64,000 nucleotides of DNA, taken from contig NZ_JAARML010000004.1 in NCBI RefSeq assembly GCF_011759375.1, positions 62,001-126,000 of the forward strand, written 5' to 3'. The notes under the pieces were generated by a model that saw only the letters and a program-made list of their open reading frames with translations, ran no database searches and was not told where the DNA came from. The translations under genes and the position numbers were made by a program. Shown here one piece after another: positions 1-9,800 of the stretch (position 1 is the first letter of the stretch; every line of letters begins with the position of its first letter). This DNA comes from Paraflavitalea devenefica (GTDB taxonomy: Bacteria; Bacteroidota; Bacteroidia; Chitinophagales; Chitinophagaceae).

Positions 1-649
1 GCTTGACCGACACCACCACATCCGGCTGACCGGGATAGGCTTTGATGTTGAAAGCAGTGCCCAATACTTTGGTGATGACGTTGCCGGTATGAATGAGGAA
101 AGGATGATCTTCCGCATGTTTTACGTCAAAGAAGGCTTCGCCGGAGAGGTATACTTCCCGCTTCTCCCCGCTGAACGATTCCGGGAAATCGAGCGTGCTG
201 GCCACATTGAGCCATACCTGTGTACTATCGGGCAAGAGCAGGTATTTCATCTCTCCCCGCTGGGTGATCTTGTGTACCGCATTGGCCGGCACCTGGGCTA
301 CTGAAGGCAGCGCTTGCTGGTTACGGAAGAACCACCAGCCCCCGGCCGACAATACCAGCATCGCTGCGGCAGCTATCGCCAACCTGCGGTACCGGTGACG
401 CATGGGACGTATGATGCCTGGTTCTGCGGCGACCTCTTCGTTGGTACCTGTTTGCAACAGGCCCTGGTTGTCTACATAGGTAACTGACTTTAAGGAGCGC
501 GCCGTAGACTGGTATACCTGCGCCAACATGTGGCGCACGGTTTCCTCGTGCTGGTTTTCCTGCAGGAGGTCCATGAGTTCCTGGTATTCCTGCTGCGTGC
601 AGGTACCTGCAATGAATTTATTGAATAGTATTTCGATCCTGGCTGGCAT
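1..649 (-). CDS. FecR family anti-sigma factor (3' end beyond window)
   Basis: Reading the minus strand from ATG at 649 gives 216 codons without a stop up to the window edge, so the C-terminus is missing. About residues 1-100 are a cytoplasmic anti-sigma-like region (starts MPARIEILFNKF). One membrane segment follows near residues 107-125 (RLAIAAAAMLVLSAGGWWFF), then a periplasmic FecR domain with the typical run LPDSTQVWLNVAS, YLSGEAFFDV and VLGTAFNIKAY. In this family the protein holds an ECF sigma factor and passes on a signal from a TonB-linked outer-membrane receptor. The only ECF sigma gene nearby (11455-12024) is on the same strand but is separated from this gene by a 10-kb surface-protein gene, an unusual order. 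A SusC-like partner may lie beyond the edge. Family call is firm; the partner is inferred. Confidence 0.93.
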   Translation of the reverse strand, partial: MPARIEILFNKFIAGTCTQQEYQELMDLLQENQHEETVRHMLAQVYQSTARSLKSVTYVDNQGLLQTGTNEEVAAEPGIIRPMRHRYRRLAIAAAAMLVLSAGGWWFFRNQQALPSVAQVPANAVHKITQRGEMKYLLLPDSTQVWLNVASTLDFPESFSGEKREVYLSGEAFFDVKHAEDHPFLIHTGNVITKVLGTAFNIKAYPGQPDVVVSVK

Positions 650-708
650 TGTTTAGTTGACGTACGCGGGGAAAGAAAGTACTAGTGAGGGGGAAAGTTT
701 TTTTGCCT

Positions 709-728
709 GGTTCGTGAGGACACGAACC
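709..728. repeat. Perfect 8-bp hairpin upstream of fecR
   Basis: GGTTCGTG at 709-716 and CACGAACC at 721-728 form a perfect inverted repeat with a 4-nt loop, extendable by GCC/GGC with small bulges. It lies 60-80 bp upstream of the fecR start. No T-tract follows on either strand, so it does not look like a terminator. Function unknown. Confidence 0.5.
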
Positions 729-819
729 AAGGCGGGAGAGCCGCAGCGTCCTCCGCTGGCGCGCGGGTGCCTGGCGGGGAGAGACACTGCGGGGAATAAA
801 GACGAACCAGGGCGGGCAT

Positions 820-849
820 AAAAAAGCCGGAAGGAGAAGTCCTTCCGGC
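820..849 (-). terminator. Rho-independent terminator of the giant surface-protein gene
   Basis: On the minus strand GCCGGAAGGA pairs perfectly with TCCTTCCGGC (10 bp, 4-nt loop) and is followed by six T. It lies 38 bp past the stop of the 3456-residue gene and well before fecR, so fecR probably needs its own promoter or read-through. Confidence 0.92.
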
Positions 850-886
850 GTGCTCTGAACCAAAAACCTGTTACATAGAAAAATTC

Positions 887-3800
887 TTATAACCCTTTTT
901 GTATGATGAATTTCTTCAGCACCACTTCCCCACCGGCCGTTAAGACCCTGATGAAGTAGTTGCCATTGCTATAGCGTGAAACATCGGTGGTGAAGAGCTT
1001 TTTGCCGGCCGGCATGGTCAGCTTTTGCTGTTCGAGCACTTTGCCCGCAGCATCGGTGATGACCAGTTGGCCCTGTTGCCGGCTGGCGGCCGTTATTTCC
1101 ACCTGCAGGGTAAGCTGCACCGGGTTGGGCATCACCCTTACCTGGATACCTGCGCCCTCCAGCGTAGCTGTTACTACTTTGGAATAGCTGCCGCGGCCAT
1201 CGAGGTTGACCTGGCGGATGCGGTAACTGTAGTGTACGCCCGGCGCCACGTCCTGGTCATCCACGGCATAATGGGATACTGTATTGCTGTTGACTTTGCC
1301 GGGGACTTTGGCGATGGGCCGGTAGCTGCCGCCATCATCGCTTCTTTCCACTTCAAAGAAAGCATTGTTCATTTCCATGGCCGTGCTCCATTTGATATTG
1401 ATCTTTTCGTTGTTCACGGGCGTAGCCTGTACGTTGAGCCAGGTAACCGGCAGCGCCTGCTGCAGGTTGACCAGCCAGATACCGCCAAAGGTGGAGAAGC
1501 TGTTGATGCCGGTGAAGTCGATATAATCCGTACCATCTACCAGTCCGGTAGGCAATACCCCGTCTGCCCATTCCTGGCCGCCGGCAGCAATGCCTCCGGC
1601 GGTGAGTCCGCTCACCACTTCTGCAGCAGTTTTGCCGGAAGCCTTGAACCATTTGAAGAAATGCGCATCGGTGAGGCCATTGGCGGTTTTAAGTGATTCC
1701 ATGCTGTTGGTCTCCACGCTTTCTGCGCCGGCCTTTTCATCGGGCGCATAGAACATGCGGACGATAAAGCCCGGTGTGGGATTGGCCACTGCATCATAGC
1801 AGTTGCTGCAATCCACCTGCAGGAGGCGGCGCATGAGGCGGGCCGCTTTGACGGCATCTCCCTTGCCCAGGTCGGCAAACGCCGCATCCACATCTACCCT
1901 TGCCGTTATGAGTGTTCTGTTGATCAAACCGGTGGGGTCATAGATCGCAGCAATGTATTTGGAAGCATCTACAGGGTCCCTGAATAAGATCCAGCCATTG
2001 ACATAACATTTATCCGGCGCTGCAATAGTTTCTGCATTGTAATTGGTGAGGAGGGCCTGCGTGGTAACGCATAGATCATTGGTGGCAAAGGTGAAGTAAT
2101 CGCCACTGCTGAAATCATAGGTCGTTTCCCAATTAGTGCCGTTGAGGGTCATGGGCACTTCAATAGCACCGGTGGTGAAATCGGTGGTACTGTTCACCAG
2201 CAAGTATACAATACCATCTCTTTCCAATGGTAATTTGACTGCTTCCGCGCTGCTATTGGCCGGTACCTGTATGGTCACGGTACCGATGGTACCGGTTTCC
2301 TGTACTTTCCAGGTACGGGCAATACGTTCCCGGCCGGCAGGTGCACCGGTGGCGGTGAAGGTCGCCCGTGCGGCGTTGTCATCCCCCAACAGCAAGGCCG
2401 TATTGTTTTCCATGACGTTGGTATTGCCGGCATTGGTGGTGTTGATACCCAGGCCATGGCCTACTGTTACCAACGCTTCCGTTGCATTGACGCTCTTTGA
2501 TTGTTTCTGGTGCAGGCCATTACAATCATCACGGCCGATACCGGTGATATTGAAACCATAGCCTGTATTGGTAGTGGTATTCCAAACAACCGTGCCAGCC
2601 GGATCAACATAATTCTGTGCTAGTGTGATGCCATATTTAATGGCCAGGTAGCTGATTATTTTCGCACGGTTGGGAGGGGTAACGGCTCCCATATAAATGA
2701 CCGCTTCCGCCATCCGTCCTTTAAAGAACTGATCGGTAGCGCCTGCATATCTTCTGGCGCCTATGTTCAGATAATCCATTGTTGGAAAAGCAGGAACGGA
2801 ACCGGATGCCACATTGGTACCGTTCATTTGCAGGACGGAAGATCCTAAAGCGGCACGGGAGACAGCGGCTATTTGTGGAATGCCATTGGAAGTAGTGGGG
2901 TTCGTAATTTCCGCATACGGCGCTCCTGCTCCAAACGCCAATTTGTTGGCCACAAACCTGAACTCAGTGCTATTCGTCGATGAAGCACTGGTTCCTAACC
3001 CAACAAAATTATGATTACCGGCCACTGCATCGGGCAATACCACGGCAAACATGGCATCGCTGGAGCTTCCACTATAGCTGATGGCATTATTATTCAGTAC
3101 ATCATTGGTTCCATCGAAGCTCAGTGTGGGATTGAAGTTGATGAGGTTGCTGGTGGTATTGTACACAGGTTGTGCACCAGTGGTAGCCTGTGTTGCATCT
3201 TTACCGGAAGCACTTTGATCGGTCCAGGCGCTTACACCGGTTCCCAGCGTAACGCCTTTATCGCCCCTGTACCAGGTGTAGAGATTGGTGGTCACACCAC
3301 CCGGGGCCTGGTTGGTGAGGTCGGTAACGAGGGTGAAGTACTGACCATTGTTGAAGTTGGTATTGTCGAATGTCACCTGCTGCGTAGCCGCATCGTAGGT
3401 AGTGGCATCGATCACGGAGGTACCACCATTGCCGAAGTCGCCATCGTCATCGATGAGCAGTTTCAGGTCGCCGGACGTAGTGCTGGAAGGTACCTGTCCT
3501 GCGAGGAATAGCTTCAGTTGCAGGTCGTTCACCGTACCCGTTTTCTGCACTTTCCATTCGCGTTGCAGGCGCGTGATCCTGCTGCATCCGCTGGGGTTTA
3601 ACAAGGTAACAGGATATTCGGTGGTTTGCGTATTGCTGAGCCCGTTATCGCCCCATACCAGGAAGCTCAGGTCATCGTCTAAAGTACTTGTGTTGTCTTT
3701 ATTGGTAGTCGCTATGCTGGTTAATCCCATAGCCACCATATTGCCGTTGCTGGTGGTGTTCACACTGCGGCTTTGTTTCTGGTACAAATCAGTATTATCG

Positions 3801-6800
3801 TCGCGACCGATACCGGCTATATTGTTCAGGTAACCGGTATTATTCGCAGCCGTCCAGTACGACGTAGTGCCATCGGTAGCGATGTAATCGCCGCTCATGG
3901 TAATACCGTATTTGAGGGCCAGGTAAGCATTTACCTGCCGCAGTTCGGCGGCGGATAATGTCCGGTTGTATACTACCACCTCATTGATGTTACCATCAAA
4001 GGCCAGGTCGGCTGATGTAGCACGATTGCCCAGGCGAAGATTATTGGTGAGGAAAGTATAGGCCTGTGCAAGTGCTCCATCCGCATTTCCATTGTTATAC
4101 AGACTGAACAGGTTACCTGCTGACCGGGTGATTCCCGTCAAATAAGGGATATTGGCTGTGCTGTAAGTGCCTGTACTCTGCACGGAGCCCACGTTTGAGT
4201 TTCCTGCAACATATTTGCCGGCACCGGTAAAAGAATTATAAAAAGCATTGGTTATAGCTCCCTGCTGTGCAATGATGGCATCCTGAGTTGTTGCCGTACC
4301 TCTTACCTGTACACTTGCCAGCGTAAAAAGGCTGGTACCACTGATACCGGCGTTGGTAGCAAAGTCCATATAATCATCCGTGCCGTCGAAATCAAAGGCA
4401 GGGTTATAGTTTACTGAATTCGTAACGGCTACTGGCTGACTGGCTGCTGTAGCCTGTGTGGCGTGGTTGTCATTGCCGCTGTAGTCGTTCCAGTTATCAA
4501 CTGTGGAAACACCGTCATCGGCACGCAGCCAGAGTTGCACACCCACATTTACATAACCCGGACCGTTGAGTTCCTTGGCAAAGCTGAAGTAAGCGCCATC
4601 GGGTAGGTCGGCGCTGGACAACAGCACGGTACCGGTGGCATCCAGTTGATAAGCCACATCGGCGCCATCAAACACATTGTCGGTGGCACTCACGATAAGG
4701 TACACCTTATCATTGCCACCTGTGAGTTTGAAGCTGATATCGGTATCGGCAAAGTTGGTCTTGTCCACTTTCCAGGTACGGGGCATGCGGGTAGTGAGCG
4801 ATGCCAGTCCGCTGATGGCAGTGGTATACTGTGTAGCACCACCATTATCGGCAAACACCAGGTAGGAATTGTCGTTGATAATGGTATTCGCGTTGTCGAA
4901 GTTGCTGGTGGCTACAGAATCGCCCATGGCAATGGCCACGATACCGGTATCTGTACTGAGACTTTGTTTCTGGTACAGGTTGGTGCAATCATCGCGGCCG
5001 ATACCGGTGATGCGGATATTGTAACCGGTATTATCGGCAGCCGTCCACATACGGGTAGTGCCATCACTGGCGATATAATCAGTAGCTACTGTTTGATTGA
5101 GGGTGATGCCATATTTTAAGGCGAGGTACGAGTTGACACGTTGCAGTTCAGGTGCTGTGAGCTCCCTGTTGTATACGATGATCTCGCCTAATTTGCCATT
5201 CCAGTATTGGGAGTTGGTGGTAGCGCTCAATCCTACATACGCCGGCTGCGCAGCCGTTGTATTCCACGTGGTGGTGAGGGAAGTATTCAGCGCCCCGTTC
5301 ACATCGAGACGGGCAACAGTGCCTGTATAACGGCCGCCGAGGATGCGGGTATTGTTTACAGGCAGTGAATTGGCGGTGCCCGTTATATTGTAGGTGGGCG
5401 AGTTATAGCCTCCAAACCCGGCCACGCTGGTGCCGCTTGCCTGACCCAGGTACAGACCTGTACCTCCACCATTGGAGCCATAGGCGAACATCATGCCATA
5501 GGTAGAGCTCACCACGCTGGTTGCCCCTACTCCAATGACGGTGCGCGCATTGGCGCCAAAGGAATATTTGCCTGTGATGGAAGCATTGGGTATAACCAGG
5601 TTATCCGTGGTTCCATTGAACGTTAAGGATGGGTGATAGTTGAGACCAGCCGTATTGAGGTCGGGCTGATTGGCGGTGGTGGCCTGTGCTGCATTGGTTT
5701 GGTTGCCGCTGAAGTCGACCCAGCTATTGGGAGCGGCTGCATAGTCGGCCCTGAGCCAGGTAGCAATGCCATTGTTCACACAACCGGGACCTACTATTTT
5801 GGTACCAATGGTAAAGAAAGCGCCATCGGGCAGGTCGGCCGTATTGATGGTAACGGTGCTGGACATGGTATTGATCGCATATTCTACCGTACCGGCGCCA
5901 AAAGCAGGATCGGTGGCATGTACCAGCAGGTAGCGTTCGCCGCCTGGTGTTAGTTTAACAGTAATGTCCTGGTCGTTCCAGTTGGTGCGGTCTACTTTCC
6001 ATACACGGGCCATGCGGGAAGTGGCATTGGCCACACTGGTCACTGCTACTGAGAAGGTGGCAGCACCGCCATTATCGGCCCAGGTGAAGAAGGACAGGTC
6101 ATTGATATCTGTTGTATTGGAGGCATTGTCGGCTGCTACTGTGCTTCCGGCCGCTATCGTAACCAATGTATCGCTGGCTGAGCGGGATTGCTTCTGGAAT
6201 AAGGCAGTTTTGTCATCGCGACCGATACCCGCAATGTTATTGGTATATCCTGTATTCTTGCTCACTGTCCACATCTTGGTAATACCATCAGTAGCGACAT
6301 AATCGGTGGCGCCATTGTTGAGCGTAATGCCGTATTTAAAGCCCAGGTAAGAATGGACCCGTTGTAATTCAGCAGCCGTCAACGCGCGGTTGTACACAAC
6401 GACCTCCGGTATTTTACCGGCAAAGGCTACATCGGCCGAAGCAAGGCGGTTACCCAACCTTACATTAGCCACATTATAGCTGTGGGTGGAGGTAATAGTG
6501 CCGTCTGCCCCGCCATTGTTGTATAAAGCAAAGTTGTTGCCACTGCGGGTACCTGTTACCAGGTAAGGGAAGTTCGGTAGGTTATTGGTGGCCGTACCTG
6601 TTAAGGTGGTACCTGTTCCCGTACGGTGGATCTGGTTTTTGTTGACAGCATCTATGCCAAACAGGAAGCCGCCCGTAGTGGAACCTTGTTGCGATAAGAA
6701 ACCGTCCCAGGTAGCAATGGTTTCGCGCAAACCTAACCCCACCACCGTAAACGGATTGGTGCCGGTAAGCGTGAGGTTGCTGGCGAAGTCCATATAATCA

Positions 6801-9800
6801 TCTGTGCCATCGAACCGGAAGGCGGGGTTGAAGTTGGCCGCATTGCCGGTAAGGGCCGGTTGATTGGCCGCTGTAGCCTGCTGTGCATCGATGTCATTGC
6901 CGCTGTAATCGAACCAGGTGTTATTCACCGACGTACCATCATCTGCGCGCAACCATAGCTGTATGCCTGCATTTACAAAACCGGGGCCTTTCAATTCTTT
7001 GGCAAAGGTGAAGTAAGCGCCATCGGGCAGCAGGTCGCTGCCAATGGTAATGGTACTATCGGCATTGATGGGCAGTTCCTGATCAAAAGTAGCGAAGGTG
7101 GCATCGCTGTTACTGATCAACAGGTAGCCATTGGATATGCTGCCATGCAACTTAATGGTGATGTCCCTGTCGGCCCAATTGGTCTTGTCCACTTTCCATA
7201 CCCTTGCCATCCGGAAGGTTACTTTCTCTCCTGTTACCGGCGTAGCATAGGTAACTGCGCCATTGTTATCGGCCCAGGTGAAGAATGATCTATCGTTGGT
7301 GATGGTATCTGTATTCTCCGCATTGCTGGCTGCCAGTTCACTGCCCACGGCAACAGTAACCAGGTTGCCGCTGGCAGCGGTATTGATGCTGCGGCTTTGT
7401 TTCTGCAGCAGGGTTCCGTTCTCATCACGGCCAATGCCGGCAATGTTATTCTTATAAGTGCCATTATCCGAAGCATCCCACATGGTAGTGACGCCATCGC
7501 TGGCGAGGTAATCGGTAGCCACTGTTTGATCCAGCGTGATACCATACCTCAATGCCATGTAGCTGTTGACCTGCTGGCGCTCGGTAGCATTCAATTTACG
7601 TTTGTACAGGATCACTTCTGAAACAGGTCCGTTGAAATAAGAACCGTACCCTACCCCAAGGGCATTGGAGGGACCTGTTTGAGCAAAACTGGTGGTATAG
7701 GCAGCCGGTCCGCTGTACACTTTTCCATCCAGTGAGGCGGTCCAGGAGTTGGCGGCGGTATTCACATTGAGGATGACCGGCAATGCCATGTTTTTACCTG
7801 TGAACGCAAAGTTCCTGCGGGCATTGGTACCAAAATGCAGGTACATGTTATCATTGGTATACCGGTACCAAACTACGGTTGTACCACTGTTGCCGCCCAG
7901 TTGCCAGGGGAAGCCTTCCACGTTATTGACCGCTGAAGATTGAACAGAGAATACTTCCCCCTGTGTGTAGGTGTTGGTGAACTGCGGGAAGTTAAAATAG
8001 TTTGCGTTCGTAGGTCCAGGGAATGTAATGACCGGGTTATAATTCATGGCCGCAGGACTCCAGGGAAGTGCGTTGGTATTAATCCTGTTCCATATACGCA
8101 TGGAAGATCCCTGGTCTTCCCAACTGACGGCATTGGCGCCAGACAGGGTAACCCCGTTGTCGGCCTTTGCCCATACATCCAGGCTAGTAAGTACACCACC
8201 CGGACTTTTCTGCTGACGGCCGAAGGTGAAGTAAACACCATCGGTGAGCAAGGCAGAAGAAAGGGTTACGGTACCCTCATTGTTCAGGGGCAGCTCCTGG
8301 CTTACGGTGGCAAAAGTGGGATCGGTACTGATGAGCAGGTAATTGCCCAGCTTACCATTGGTGAGCTTCACGGTAATATCCTGATCGGCCCAGTTGGTCT
8401 TTTGCACTTTCCATTTGCGCACCATGCGGGTATTGGCAAAAGTGCCGGTAAAGGTTTGCGTGAAGGCAGTGGAAGCGCTATCATTGCCCCATATCAATAC
8501 AGAAAGGTCGTTGGTGATCTCCCCTTCATTGTCTTTATTGGTGGCGGCAATGGACGAACCAATGCCAATGGTTGCTACTTCATCGGTATGAAAGGCTTTG
8601 GCCTGCTTTTGTTCCAGGATGGATACATCATCTTTCACCAGCGCTGCGATCTCTTTGCTGTACGCTGCATTGGCCGTTACATCCCATACGAGGGTGCCAT
8701 TGCTCAACAGGTAATTTTGTTTCATGGCTATACCATATTTGAGCGCCATGTAGGACTGCACCTTTTGCAGCTCAGCGGCTGTGAGCGTACGATTGTACGT
8801 AAATACTTCGGCAAAATCTGTTTCACCCATGTAGTACCAGGTGTTGCCGGCAGCGCCGCTGGGATTGGGCCCATAGCCACCGCCTACAAACCACTGACTG
8901 ATGGCAAAATTTCCTTTATTGTAAGCGCCGCTACCTAAACTGGCGCCATTATAATAGGCTGTATGGTTAGTAGCAGAAGTGAGCGACGTGAACACACCGG
9001 GCCTGTCGAACGCTTTTACGCCGGTAGTACCCGGCGTGGGAGGATTCAATACAGTATTACCCCTGTAGGATTGAATGTTGGTACCGTTGCGCCAGAATTC
9101 TATCTGTGCCGCATTGGTATTGTAATCAACACCGGACTGCGAGTACAATACAAAGAAACGATCGTTGGAGGCGGATATTGATTGGGGGTTGAATACACCT
9201 ACCGACGTGATGGCGTTGCTGGTGATCCAGGATGGTGCAGCAGAAAGTACCCCTCTGATGAGATCCCCATCCATATCGGCTACCGGATTGAAGTTGATCC
9301 CATTGAGCTTGGTAAGCGGGTTGTTCACGATCGTAACAGCCGATGGCCCACCGCCACCGCTTAATTCATCCCAGCCGGAGATCAACTGACCGCTGGCCGA
9401 GGGCACTGTGCCGCCGGAGAGTATCTCATCGCCGCGCAGCCAAAGCTTGATGCCGGAGTTTACGCCGGCAGGGCCTACGACCTTCACGCGGATCTTGTTG
9501 CTGAATTCGGAAGTACCGCAGTTGTTATTCAACTTCAATGTAGCCGACCAGGTACCATACGGTGCAGCATTGATTTCGGGGAAGCTGCCGCTAACGCCGG
9601 TGAGCGTTTGGGTGCCGGAAGCCAGTCCGGTACGGGTAGTGACATAATGTTGCCCTCCTACCCCGGTTACTTTGGCGGCATTGGAAAATAGTTCCAATGA
9701 GCAGTTGCCCGATCCGCAAATGGCGGGCATTTTTACCGAGATGGTGTATACGCCAGGTGTTGTTTCGGTAGAAGAAAGTAGCTGGGGTGTATTGGCGCCT

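Noticed and set aside
709..728. Hairpin as a terminator
   Set aside because: No T-tract on either strand; the real terminator of the giant gene is at 820-849.
1025..1696. 223-codon open frame on the plus strand
   Set aside because: It lies fully inside the giant minus-strand gene, opposite its fibronectin-like and T9SS regions, and has no family likeness.
7940..8938. 332-codon open frame on the plus strand
   Set aside because: It is antisense to unit 1-2 of the giant gene; the low stop frequency there comes from the GC-rich repeated sequence.
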